This document shows positions 45,204-53,703 of a stretch of 64,000 nt of DNA, piece by piece. The position numbers and the translations under genes are program-made. The notes under the pieces were generated by a model, which did not search any database, was not told the DNA's origin, and worked only from the letters and a program-made list of their open reading frames with translations. The stretch comes from Cyclobacteriaceae bacterium. GTDB lineage: Bacteria; Bacteroidota; Bacteroidia; Cytophagales; Cyclobacteriaceae. The number at the start of each line of letters is the position of its first letter. Positions within the stretch are counted from its first letter, which is position 1. The stretch spans positions 35,339 through 99,338 of the forward strand of contig JALHOT010000011.1 in NCBI GenBank assembly GCA_022842845.1, in the 5' to 3' direction.

Positions 45204-45674
45204 ATGAAAGAATATTTCGTAAAGCTTTACAGCTATAATGTGTGGGCCAATAAAAAGGTGATTAACTGCCTGGTAGCACAACGAGTGGAGGATGAAAAGA
45301 TTTTGACTTTAATGAGTCATACCATATCTGCCTTATTCATCTGGCTGGCCCGCATAAAGGGTAATTCTCCAGCTGCTTATCCACTTTGGAAGCAATACAC
45401 GCTAAAGGAATTAGAAATTATGAGTCATGAGATTGGCCATCAATGGCTGGATTTTATTAATGAACATTCAGATTTTAGCCGCGAGTTGGTTTATACTAAT
45501 TATGTGGGCGACCCCTATAGAAACAAGGTGGAAAACATCATGATTCACCTGGTTAATCATTCCACCTATCATCGGGCTCAAATAGCCTTATTATTAAGAC
45601 AAAAGGGTTTAGCCCCGGTTAATACCGATTTTATTACCTACGACCGGGTAATTACCGGGCAGTTGCCCGATTAA
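45204..45674 (+). CDS. DinB-fold protein (DinB_2-like)
   Basis: The 156-aa cytosolic four-helix protein has the three-His metal triad expected of DinB/YfiT proteins: His in LMSHTISALF (H39), and two in MIHLVNHSTYHRAQIALLL (near 118-126). The family is often a bacillithiol- or thiol-dependent transferase-like metal protein, with poorly known substrates. It is divergent from the amidase by a 25-base gap and single. The name is historical; it is not DNA polymerase IV, which is encoded at 56912. Confidence 0.85.
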   Translation: MKEYFVKLYSYNVWANKKVINCLVAQRVEDEKILTLMSHTISALFIWLARIKGNSPAAYPLWKQYTLKELEIMSHEIGHQWLDFINEHSDFSRELVYTNYVGDPYRNKVENIMIHLVNHSTYHRAQIALLLRQKGLAPVNTDFITYDRVITGQLPD

Positions 45675-45811
45675 CCGCGTTTTAAATGCCCCAGAAAAGG
45701 TGTAATAGAAAGAAAAAACTTACATTTTGATCTTTCGAAAACGTTTGCAACTCGTTTTTTTAAGCTTTACTGTATATTCGTATCTTAAATAAGCTACCAA
45801 GCCCCAAGCCC

Positions 45812-47044
45812 ATGGTATCAAGAATGTTGGCAATTCTTTCGTTGCTTTGCGCTTTCACTATGCCCCTTCATGCACAGGTGAATCCAAGCGCAAAGAGAGG
45901 TATCCTCGATCTGAGGAACCATGATTTTACTAAATCACCACTATTGCTGAATGGAGAATGGTTGCATTTTCCTGAAAAATTGGTGGAGCCTTATGAGGAG
46001 CCATTGAGCACTGGCTATGTAAATTTGCCACACGAATGGAGCAATGGAAAAGAGCAGGGTGTCGCTACCTATAGACTCCTAATTTTACCAAATAGGGATC
46101 TTCGAACGTTGGCCATTGAAATACCTCAGCTTTATAGCGCCTATAGCTTATGGGTAAATGAAGAATTGTTAGGTAAAAATGGTGTTGTGGCTTCAACGCG
46201 AAGAGACACTAAACCTCAGTGGTTACCGCAAGTAATTACTTTTTCCACCCTCACCGATACAGTTTCGCTTACCCTGCAAATTGCAAACTTTCATCATGCC
46301 AAGGGCGGAATTAAAAACCCTATAAGATTAGGATTGCCAGGGCAACTACTCGAAAAACAGCGTAGAGCAAATCTGGTTAATATGGTGTTGATGGGTGTGC
46401 TATTTTTTCTGGGTGTATTTTTTCTGAGTATCTACACCTTTGCCAAACGTGAAAAATCGGTTTTATTCTTTGCATTGTTTTGCCTTACCTGGGGCCTTCG
46501 GTCTATTTTCTCCGAACAATACCTGGCCATTCAATGGATGCCCTGGTTTGATTGGGAGCTGGCTTTGAAGATCGAGTATATAACATTGTATCTCACCATG
46601 ATGTGGGCTATACAGTTTATCGCCAATCTTTACCCCATGGATACCAATAAACTTGTTAAGAGGGTTCTGCTCTATTCTAATCTTTTATTTTTGTTTTTAA
46701 CTACAGGAACTCCGGCATTGGTATATACCAATTTGTTAAACGTTTATCTTTTGTTGGCCGGTGCATTGTTAATTTATGTTGTGGTAGTTATCCTTCGTGC
46801 TATGCTTTTTGAGCGCTATGGTGCATGGTTTAGCGTGCTAGGCATATTATCCCTGGCGGTTGCGTTTACTTATAATTATTTGAGTTATCATGGCTTATTC
46901 GTTTTCTCGCCTATTACTTTCTATTCGCTTTACCTGGTATTCTTCTTCCTGTTGGCAGTGGCACTGGCCTATCAGTTAAGTCCTAAGGCTAGAATAAGAA
47001 ATATCTCTGACACCCTGAGCTTTGATGATTTTGCCATCAAATAA
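45812..47044 (+). CDS. 7TMR-DISM membrane receptor without an output domain
   Basis: The 410-aa protein has a signal peptide (about residues 1-22, ending HAQ), an extracellular 7TMR-DISMED2-like beta-sandwich (about 30-190; FTKSPLLLNGEWLHFPEKLV, YRLLILP, YSAYSLWVNEELLGKNG, LQIANFHHAKGG) and then seven hydrophobic helices (about 195-390). Most such receptors end in a kinase, cyclase or GGDEF domain; this one stops about 20 residues after the last helix. It must signal through a separate partner or not at all. It is single; its promoter is not clear. The 8-bp palindrome AAACGTTT lies 69-62 bases before the start. Confidence 0.82.
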   Translation: MVSRMLAILSLLCAFTMPLHAQVNPSAKRGILDLRNHDFTKSPLLLNGEWLHFPEKLVEPYEEPLSTGYVNLPHEWSNGKEQGVATYRLLILPNRDLRTLAIEIPQLYSAYSLWVNEELLGKNGVVASTRRDTKPQWLPQVITFSTLTDTVSLTLQIANFHHAKGGIKNPIRLGLPGQLLEKQRRANLVNMVLMGVLFFLGVFFLSIYTFAKREKSVLFFALFCLTWGLRSIFSEQYLAIQWMPWFDWELALKIEYITLYLTMMWAIQFIANLYPMDTNKLVKRVLLYSNLLFLFLTTGTPALVYTNLLNVYLLLAGALLIYVVVVILRAMLFERYGAWFSVLGILSLAVAFTYNYLSYHGLFVFSPITFYSLYLVFFFLLAVALAYQLSPKARIRNISDTLSFDDFAIK

Positions 47045-47076
47045 GTAAGTTTCGCTTACTACTATAGTACACCTAA

Positions 47077-47114
47077 AATAAAAACGCACGCATGATCAAG
47101 CGTGCGTTTTTATT
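47077..47114. terminator. Bidirectional terminator after the receptor and htpG
   Basis: A 14-bp stem (47077-47090 with 47101-47114) with A-rich left and T-rich right arms stands between the convergent receptor gene and htpG. Confidence 0.8.
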
Positions 47115-47135
47115 CTGTGATTGTGATTGTCAGTT

Positions 47136-49034
47136 TTAACCAACAAGCTCAATGCTCCTCTTAATGAAACTTGTTAGGTCAGCTCCGGTTAGCATGTTCT
47201 GAGAAAGTAAGGCAAGATCAAAAGCCTGTTTGGCTAGTTTAGCTTGCTGTTCTTCATTGTCGGCCTTCAATATTTTTTGTGTGATGGCGTGATTACCATT
47301 AATGGCCACGTTATAATTATCAGGCATGCCTCCCATGAAGGCATAGCCTCCACCGCCCATTTTGGCCATGTCTTTCATTCTGCGCATCCACTCACTCATG
47401 GTGATTACCACCGGCAAATCATCTGTCGAAAGTGATTCTACAGCAACTGTATAATTTTTATTGTTTACGGCTTTCTCGAAAATGGTTTTAACTTTTTCTT
47501 GTTCTTCTTTGCTGAGAACACTTTCCATTTTCGTGTCTTTGTCGATAAGCTTATCAACAATTTCACTATCAACCCTTTTGATTTGCGTTTTCTCGATTTT
47601 TTGTTCAAGGGTGTTAATAAAGTGATTGTCTAAAACACCGTCTAAGAGTATTACATCGTAAGCTTTATTTTTTGCAGCTTGTATAAAGCTATCTTGCTTA
47701 CCAGCATCAGTACTGTACAAATACACCAGACTTTTATCTTTATCGGTCTGATTGGCACTCACCTTTTCTTTGTACTCTTCTAAAGTAAAATATTGTTTGT
47801 CAACATTCTTCAGCAATGTGAAATCCTTAGCGCGATCGTAGAACTTCTCATCGCTGATGATTCCGTATTTTACAAAGATGTTTACATCATCCCATTTTTT
47901 CTCGAAGTCGGCACGGTCTTTTTTGAAGAGCTCCTGAAGTTTATCGGCTACTTTTTTAGTGATGTGCTGGCTAATTTTTTTTACGTTACCATCACTTTGC
48001 AGATAACTTCTCGAAACGTTTAACGGAATATCAGGAGAATCGATAACACCATGGAGTAACATCAGGAAATCAGGCACAACATCTTTCACCTCATCGGTAA
48101 TGAAAACCTGACGAGAGTACAATTGAATTTTATTCTTCTGCATTTCAAAGTCATTCTTGACTTTAGGGAAATAGAGTATCCCTGTTAAGTTGAATGGATA
48201 ATCTACATTGAGGTGTATCCAGAACAGCGGGTCTTCGCTGAAGGGATATAATTCTTTGTAAAATGAAATGTAGTCTTCGTCTTTTAGTTCGCTCGGTGAT
48301 TTGGCCCACAGTGGATTAGGGTTGTTGATGATATTATCAACGGTAATGGTTTTGTATTTTTTCTTTCCATCGTTATCCTCACCATCTTCAACACTTTGAT
48401 CTTTGGTGCCAAACTTAATTTCTACCGGAAGAAATTTACAGTACTTTTCCAGAATTCCTTTTAAACGGAACTCATCCAGAAATTCTTCTGAATCTGCATT
48501 CACATGAAGAATTACATCTGTACCTCTCTTCTCCTTTTTTGCAGCACTTAGTTCAAATTCGGTTGAGCCATCGCAAATCCAACGGGCGCCTTCGGTGTTG
48601 TCTTTGAATGATTTGGAGATTACCTCCACTTTATCGGCCACCATAAAGGCTGAGTAAAAGCCAAGTCCAAACTTACCGATGATGTCTTTGGCATCGGTCT
48701 TGTCTTTGAATTTCTCTACAAATTCGGTTGCACCAGAAAAGGCGATTTGATTGATGTATTTCTTAATCTCTTCACCGGTCATGCCCAAGCCCTTATCGCT
48801 TACGGTGATGGTTTTTTTCTCTTTATCGAAACTCACTTCAATGGTCAGGTCACCCAGTTCTCCGGTAAACTCACCTAAAGACGATAGCTTTTTTAACTTT
48901 TGGGTTGCGTCCACCGCATTTGAAACCAGTTCGCGTAAAAAGATTTCGTGGTCGCTGTAAAGGAATTTTTTAATGATGGGGAAAATGTTCTCGGTATGAA
49001 TCGAGATACTGCCTTTTTCTGCTACTTCTGCCAT
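47136..49034 (-). CDS. htpG: Molecular chaperone HtpG (Hsp90)
   Basis: The 632-aa cytosolic chaperone has the GHKL ATPase N-domain with LRELVSNAVDATQKLKKL (about 34-51, with the catalytic Glu), DKGLGMTGEEI and GKFGLGFYSAFMVADKV. The middle domain includes NVSRSYLQSDGNVKKIS, and the C-terminal dimerisation domain follows. The length is as expected for HtpG. It is monocistronic, with terminators on both sides. I do not see a clear heat-shock promoter in the 20 bases upstream. Confidence 0.96.
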   Translation of the reverse strand: MAEVAEKGSISIHTENIFPIIKKFLYSDHEIFLRELVSNAVDATQKLKKLSSLGEFTGELGDLTIEVSFDKEKKTITVSDKGLGMTGEEIKKYINQIAFSGATEFVEKFKDKTDAKDIIGKFGLGFYSAFMVADKVEVISKSFKDNTEGARWICDGSTEFELSAAKKEKRGTDVILHVNADSEEFLDEFRLKGILEKYCKFLPVEIKFGTKDQSVEDGEDNDGKKKYKTITVDNIINNPNPLWAKSPSELKDEDYISFYKELYPFSEDPLFWIHLNVDYPFNLTGILYFPKVKNDFEMQKNKIQLYSRQVFITDEVKDVVPDFLMLLHGVIDSPDIPLNVSRSYLQSDGNVKKISQHITKKVADKLQELFKKDRADFEKKWDDVNIFVKYGIISDEKFYDRAKDFTLLKNVDKQYFTLEEYKEKVSANQTDKDKSLVYLYSTDAGKQDSFIQAAKNKAYDVILLDGVLDNHFINTLEQKIEKTQIKRVDSEIVDKLIDKDTKMESVLSKEEQEKVKTIFEKAVNNKNYTVAVESLSTDDLPVVITMSEWMRRMKDMAKMGGGGYAFMGGMPDNYNVAINGNHAITQKILKADNEEQQAKLAKQAFDLALLSQNMLTGADLTSFIKRSIELVG

Positions 49035-49052
49035 AGTTGTACGTTTAGAATA

Positions 49053-49077
49053 AAAAAATCCTGCCGGAGCAGGATTT
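49053..49077 (-). terminator. Terminator between the DUF4177-like gene and htpG
   Basis: A hairpin with arms 49057-49064 and 49069-49076 (loop CGGA) is followed on the minus strand by seven T residues. It ends the 49120-49563 gene before htpG begins. Confidence 0.75.
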
Positions 49078-49119
49078 CAATTTTTATTCCAAAGGGCACT
49101 TTCTGCCAGCTTGGCAGTT

Positions 49120-49563
49120 TTATTTCTTTTTAAAGACGTATCGTGTAATAAAGATACCCTCTCCGTCTTGTTTACCTGCCTCGCTCTCTACACCGCTGGT
49201 AACGAATACGAGTTCCCATCCTTCTTTGGCCATTTCGGTAAGTTTGCTGGACACCACGGCATCGTTAGAGGCAATGTTTTGGAAGTTGATACCCACCGCA
49301 CTGTAAAAGTTCAAAAGCTTGGTTTCTTCGAAGTTTTCAATTTTTACATCTTCTCTTTTTACATCTCCCTGGTCGCTTTTTTTGCCGTCAGTGCGGGCGG
49401 TTGTCAGGGCTTTGTAATCGGCTGTTTGCTTGGCATCGAGCATGCGTGAACGACCAATACCGAGCGGAACGATGGATTCAACAGTAGTGATTACCTTGTA
49501 TTCTTGTGCAAAAGCAACAGTAGTGATAAGGAGCATAATGCTCAACATGGGAAGTTTTTTCAT
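49120..49563 (-). CDS. Exported hypothetical protein with DUF4177-like C-terminal part
   Basis: The 147-aa protein has a signal peptide (MKKLPMLSIMLLITTVAFAQ). The C-terminal part (KLTEMAKEGWELVFVTSGVESEAG, then GIFITRYVFKKK) recalls the DUF4177 pattern of small proteins with an EGWEL motif. The central section, rich in K, D and E, has no recognisable domain. The function is unknown. It follows the DUF4293 gene by 34 bases on the same strand. Confidence 0.65.
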   Translation of the reverse strand: MKKLPMLSIMLLITTVAFAQEYKVITTVESIVPLGIGRSRMLDAKQTADYKALTTARTDGKKSDQGDVKREDVKIENFEETKLLNFYSAVGINFQNIASNDAVVSSKLTEMAKEGWELVFVTSGVESEAGKQDGEGIFITRYVFKKK

Positions 49564-49597
49564 GATATAAGTTGTTTTGAAGCTTATATACGTAAAA

Positions 49598-50062
49598 CTA
49601 GCGCAAGCGTTCGGAATCGCGCACTAATTTTTCATCTCTGCGGATAAATCGGTTGGCCAAAAAGTTTGCGGCCACGCCAATGGCGATCATCCAGAAGCCA
49701 GAACCGTATTGTCCGCCCTGGTGGGTTTTGGCAAGATCCAGTACGAAAAACACAATGCTGACCATGGCTCCCAACATTAATAAAGAGTTAAGGGCCCCCA
49801 ACTTCATCTGAAGCATGCGGTTATTGTATTTACGAAGGCTGATAAAGGCCACTGTGGCGGCTGCTACCGCTAGCATGCCTGTGATGGCATAGGGCATATA
49901 AAGAGGATTCCCAACGCCATTTACCTTTTCGGTATAATGAAGGGCATACAGAAGATGCGCATTTTCTGTACTTGGCTCAAATACCCAGATAGGCATAAAA
50001 ATGAGTCCTATCATTGAAATAACAACGACTGCCAGAAATACGGTTTGAATTCTTTGCCACAT
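49598..50062 (-). CDS. DUF4293 membrane protein
   Basis: The 154-aa protein has the family start MWQRIQTVFLAVVVISMIGLIF and four hydrophobic helices (about 8-28, 60-78, 92-110, 119-137), with a short basic tail (RFIRRDEKLVRDSERLR). This matches DUF4293 in Bacteroidota, whose function is unknown. It is followed by the exported protein at 49120. A gap of 273 bases upstream has no feature I can support. Confidence 0.75.
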   Translation of the reverse strand: MWQRIQTVFLAVVVISMIGLIFMPIWVFEPSTENAHLLYALHYTEKVNGVGNPLYMPYAITGMLAVAAATVAFISLRKYNNRMLQMKLGALNSLLMLGAMVSIVFFVLDLAKTHQGGQYGSGFWMIAIGVAANFLANRFIRRDEKLVRDSERLR

Positions 50063-50335
50063 ATAATGCTTACTTTAACTTGCCGGCAAAACTACACAAT
50101 CTTATAACTCGTAAAACTGTTCTGAGTACTTACGTAATGAAAACCACCCTTTCAATAGATTTATTACAATTAAATTCAGTGGGTGCTGATGCTTTGAATG
50201 CGTGAGGAGAAAATCATAATTGATAAACTTCAATAAGAAAATTGTATGAATGGAGTGTTATGGATATCGAAAGAGAACTAGTAAACATCTACCATTACTT
50301 TCAAAAGCTATAGTAAATTCTAAGAATTAGTATTC

Positions 50336-51082
50336 ATGCGTTACCTTTTCGAGATTGCTTACAATGGTACCCAATATGCTGGCTGGCAAAGTCAGCCCAA
50401 TGCCGTAGGTGTACAGGCCGTGGTGGAAGATGCCTTTTCTAAACTTTTAAGAGCAGAGGTAAAAATTGTGGGCAGCGGTCGTACTGATACAGGAGTTCAC
50501 TGTACGCAACAATTCTTTCACGCAGATTTAACTCAAGCGTTAGACATTGAACGATTTTTAGGACGATTCAATGCTATTTTACCGCATGATATTTCGATTC
50601 AAAATATACTAAAGGTTGCTGAGGATGTGCATGCCCGCTATTCGGCCCTTGAACGATCTTATGAATATCACATCACGCTCAAAAAAAATCCTTTTCAAGA
50701 AGGTTTGGCCTTGTACCATTTTAAGCCTTTGAACGTAGCCGAAATGAATAAAGCAGCTTCTTTATTGCTTGGTAAGCAAGACTTTGCAGCTTTTAGTAAA
50801 GTAAAAACCGATGTAAACAACTTTATTTGCAACCTTAATCGGGCTGAGTGGGTTAAGGATGGCGATAGACTAATTTTCCATATTTCTGCTAACCGATTTT
50901 TGAGAGGCATGGTGAGGGCAATTGTAGGTACTTTATTGGAGGTGGGAAGTGGAAAGCTGTCGGTTGCAGCTTTTCAGCAAATCATTGACGCCAAAGACAG
51001 AAAGCAGGCAGGGATGAATGCACCACCACATGGATTATTTTTGACAAAAGTGGTATACCCAGAAGCTGTTTTTCAACAATAG
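50336..51082 (+). CDS. truA: tRNA pseudouridine(38-40) synthase TruA
   Basis: TruA makes pseudouridine at positions 38-40 of the tRNA anticodon arm. The 248-aa cytosolic enzyme starts MRYLFEIAYNGTQYAGWQSQPN and holds the catalytic Asp in VGSGRTDTGVHCTQQ (about 44-58), with the C-terminal FLRGMVRAIVGTLLEVGSGK motif. The ABC exporter follows 49 bases later on the same strand. Confidence 0.95.
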   Translation: MRYLFEIAYNGTQYAGWQSQPNAVGVQAVVEDAFSKLLRAEVKIVGSGRTDTGVHCTQQFFHADLTQALDIERFLGRFNAILPHDISIQNILKVAEDVHARYSALERSYEYHITLKKNPFQEGLALYHFKPLNVAEMNKAASLLLGKQDFAAFSKVKTDVNNFICNLNRAEWVKDGDRLIFHISANRFLRGMVRAIVGTLLEVGSGKLSVAAFQQIIDAKDRKQAGMNAPPHGLFLTKVVYPEAVFQQ

Positions 51083-51131
51083 CAACTTGTATGCACTTAT
51101 AATATTTGTATTAGGCTTTATATAGAACTCA

Positions 51132-52904
51132 GTGGAAAAGGAAAAAGTTAGTAGTGGGAATATTATAGATTGGTCTGTGCTGAGCCGGCTCATGCGTTTT
51201 GTACAACCATATAAGGGCAGGTTTTATATGGTTGTTTTCTTAACCATAGCCATTGGTCTATTATCTCCTCTGAGGCCAATGTTGATTCAGTATACCCTGG
51301 ATAAGGATGTGGCCAACGGAGACTATACCGGCATGTTATGGATGATCGTGTTCTTGTTGGGGATGTTGTTTATACAGTCCATTGCCCAATACGCACACAC
51401 GTATTTATCAGGCTGGTTAGGCCAACAGGTAATTCGTGATATACGCACCAAGTTGTACGATCATCTTATTAACCTGCGTTTAAAGTTCTACGATAAAACA
51501 CCCATTGGTCGTCTTGTAACACGTACTATCAGCGATGTCGAAACCTTGGCTGATGTTTTCAGTGAAGGATTGGCCGCCATGGTCAGTGATTTATTACAAA
51601 TCATTTTCATTCTTGCTATCATGTTTTATACAGATTGGCGGCTCTCCTTATTGAGTTTATCCACTATACCACTGATGCTCATTAGTACCTATATTTTTAA
51701 AGAGAAGATAAAGGTAGCCTTTAACGATGTTCGCAATGCCGTAGCGAACCTTAACACTTTTGTGCAGGAGCACATTACGGGCATGAACATCGTGCAGATT
51801 TTTGCCAGCGAAAATCATGAATACAAAAAATTTAAGGAAATAAATAAGGAGCACCGGGATGCTAACCTCCGCTCTGTACTTTATTATTCTATCTATTTTC
51901 CGGTTGCAGAAATTATAGCAGCCGCAGGAATTGGTTTATTGGTTTGGTATGGGGCCAAAGGTGTGCTGCACGAAGAAATGACAGGCATTACCATTGGTAA
52001 ACTCATTGCCTTTATTATGTACATACAAATGTTTTTCAGGCCTATTCGAATGATAGCCGATCGATACAATACCTTGCAAATGGGTATTGTGAGTTCTTCA
52101 CGTATCTTGAATTTGCTGGACGATCAGACCGATGTTCAAAAGAATGGAGATTATGTTCCGAATCATATAGAGGGTAACGTTAAACTTGAAAAAGTATGGT
52201 TTGCCTATACTGATGATCAATATGTACTGAAGGGTCTTGATCTTGATATTAAAGCAGGTGAAACAGTGGCGCTGGTTGGAGCAACGGGTGCTGGTAAATC
52301 ATCGATTATTAACTTATTGAATCGCTTTTACGAGATTAACAAAGGAGAAATAAAAATTGATGGCCGCGATCTGCGCGATTACGAGCTTGGGCACCTGCGT
52401 AAAAACATTGGTGTGGTGTTGCAAGATGTTTTTCTCTTTAGTGATACGATTTATCGAAACATTAGCTTGGGCAGCGATGACGTTACCGAGAAAATGGTTT
52501 GGCATGCTGCAGACTTGGTGGGAGCTAGAAAGTTTATTGAAAGATTACCGGGTAAATTGAATTACAATGTAATGGAGCGGGGCTCTACTTTATCAGTAGG
52601 GCAACGCCAGCTTATTTCTTTCATTCGCGCCATGGTTTACGACCCGAGAATTTTAGTGTTGGATGAAGCCACCTCATCAGTGGACAGTGAAACGGAGGAG
52701 ATGATTCAACAGGCTATAGATAAGATGATGAAGGGACGTACTGCTATCGTGATTGCACACCGTTTATCAACTATTCAAAAGGCCGATAAAATAGTAGTGC
52801 TGGATAAAGGTGAAATCAAGGAAGCCGGTAAACATGATGAATTACTCCAGCAAGATGGTTTTTATGCCCAACTGCATAAGATGCAGTACAAAGAGTTTGC
52901 CTAA
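51132..52904 (+). CDS. ABC exporter, fused permease and ATPase (MsbA-like)
   Basis: The 590-aa inner-membrane protein has six helices (about 25-310) and an ATPase domain with Walker A GATGAGKSS (about 376-384), signature LSVGQRQL (about 484-491) and Walker B ILVLDEATSS (about 505-514), followed by the H-loop AHRLSTI. It starts with GTG at 51132; no ATG precedes the hydrophobic region. The half-transporter should form a homodimer that exports a lipid, peptide or drug; the substrate is not predictable. Confidence 0.92.
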   Translation: MEKEKVSSGNIIDWSVLSRLMRFVQPYKGRFYMVVFLTIAIGLLSPLRPMLIQYTLDKDVANGDYTGMLWMIVFLLGMLFIQSIAQYAHTYLSGWLGQQVIRDIRTKLYDHLINLRLKFYDKTPIGRLVTRTISDVETLADVFSEGLAAMVSDLLQIIFILAIMFYTDWRLSLLSLSTIPLMLISTYIFKEKIKVAFNDVRNAVANLNTFVQEHITGMNIVQIFASENHEYKKFKEINKEHRDANLRSVLYYSIYFPVAEIIAAAGIGLLVWYGAKGVLHEEMTGITIGKLIAFIMYIQMFFRPIRMIADRYNTLQMGIVSSSRILNLLDDQTDVQKNGDYVPNHIEGNVKLEKVWFAYTDDQYVLKGLDLDIKAGETVALVGATGAGKSSIINLLNRFYEINKGEIKIDGRDLRDYELGHLRKNIGVVLQDVFLFSDTIYRNISLGSDDVTEKMVWHAADLVGARKFIERLPGKLNYNVMERGSTLSVGQRQLISFIRAMVYDPRILVLDEATSSVDSETEEMIQQAIDKMMKGRTAIVIAHRLSTIQKADKIVVLDKGEIKEAGKHDELLQQDGFYAQLHKMQYKEFA

Positions 52905-52957
52905 AACCTGATTTACTATTTCGTGGATGGCTTGTCTTTATAGCTATTGAAAAGGGT

Positions 52958-52965
52958 TATATTTG
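52958..52965 (+). promoter_or_regulatory. Candidate -7 element
   Basis: TATATTTG fits TAnnTTTG and lies 5 bases before the ATG at 52971. A promoter here would give a leaderless or near-leaderless transcript, and it argues against the upstream TTG as the start. Confidence 0.45.
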
Positions 52966-52970
52966 CTGTG

Positions 52971-53699
52971 ATGTACCCCCTCAGACGTCTCGTTTTTCTA
53001 TTTATATGCCTGCTGTTGGCAAAAACAACAGTGGCGCAAAAGAGCACGTCTTTTAAATCCAGAAGTTCTTATACCCGCGACCGCCATAATTTTCGTGCCC
53101 CGGTAGTGGGCCATCGTAAGGCTAAAACCATCTGCCCGATTTTTGAAAATAGTAAGTATCCTTATCAGGGAATTGGCTTTAAAGTGGGCGATCCCTTTTC
53201 ATTTAGCTATAAACTCTACCCTGTAAAACATTATGCCTTAGTGGTAGATATGGGTTCTCCATCCAGTAGTTTGTATAGCCGACTCTTTAGAGAGGAATTT
53301 GCGTTGAAGCAGAATGAATTTGTTCCTGGATTGGAGGGAGTTGAGTACTTATCGCATAAAGTCAGGTCTGATTTTGTGTTGGATGTAAAAGCACTCTATC
53401 AGATGGATGCTGATAAGTTGGCCAAGGGTTTGCAAATCTATGGAGGAGGCGGTTGGGAACTGCGAAGAACTAGCATAGAATATGACTATTTCTATGAAAC
53501 CGCTCCTAATTTTAATGAGCCGGCCACTTTCACGAATAAGCGACTAACCCAAGGACTGCAAGTAGTAACCGGAATTGAATATGCCTACTTTCAACTCCCT
53601 ATTTCAGCCTTTATTGAAATGGAATATTATATTGATATTCTGCAGCAACCTGGCTGGAGGCATATACAGGGAGGCATGGGCCTTCGCTACGTTTTTTAA
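52971..53699 (+). CDS. Outer-membrane beta-barrel-like protein of unknown function
   Basis: From the ATG at 52971 the 242-aa protein has a signal peptide (about MYPLRRLVFLFICLLLAKTTVAQ), then alternating aromatic strands (VKHYALVVDMGS, LQIYGGGGWELRRTSI, LTQGLQVVTGIEYAYF) and a C-terminal Phe (GMGLRYVF), the usual end of an outer-membrane barrel. I do not recognise a family. It is convergent with the subtilase gene, 4 bases from its stop. Confidence 0.65.
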   Translation: MYPLRRLVFLFICLLLAKTTVAQKSTSFKSRSSYTRDRHNFRAPVVGHRKAKTICPIFENSKYPYQGIGFKVGDPFSFSYKLYPVKHYALVVDMGSPSSSLYSRLFREEFALKQNEFVPGLEGVEYLSHKVRSDFVLDVKALYQMDADKLAKGLQIYGGGGWELRRTSIEYDYFYETAPNFNEPATFTNKRLTQGLQVVTGIEYAYFQLPISAFIEMEYYIDILQQPGWRHIQGGMGLRYVF

Positions 53700-53703
53700 C
53701 AAA

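Noticed and set aside
45736..45748. LacI-type operator-like site (CGAAAACGTTTGC) before the 7TMR-DISM gene
   Set aside because: Only the central AAACGTTT is symmetrical, such short motifs are frequent by chance, and no LacI-family gene is nearby.
50063..50335. Short frame starting MKTTLSIDLLQLN near 50137
   Set aside because: Only about 22 codons, with no ribosome site, family or context support.
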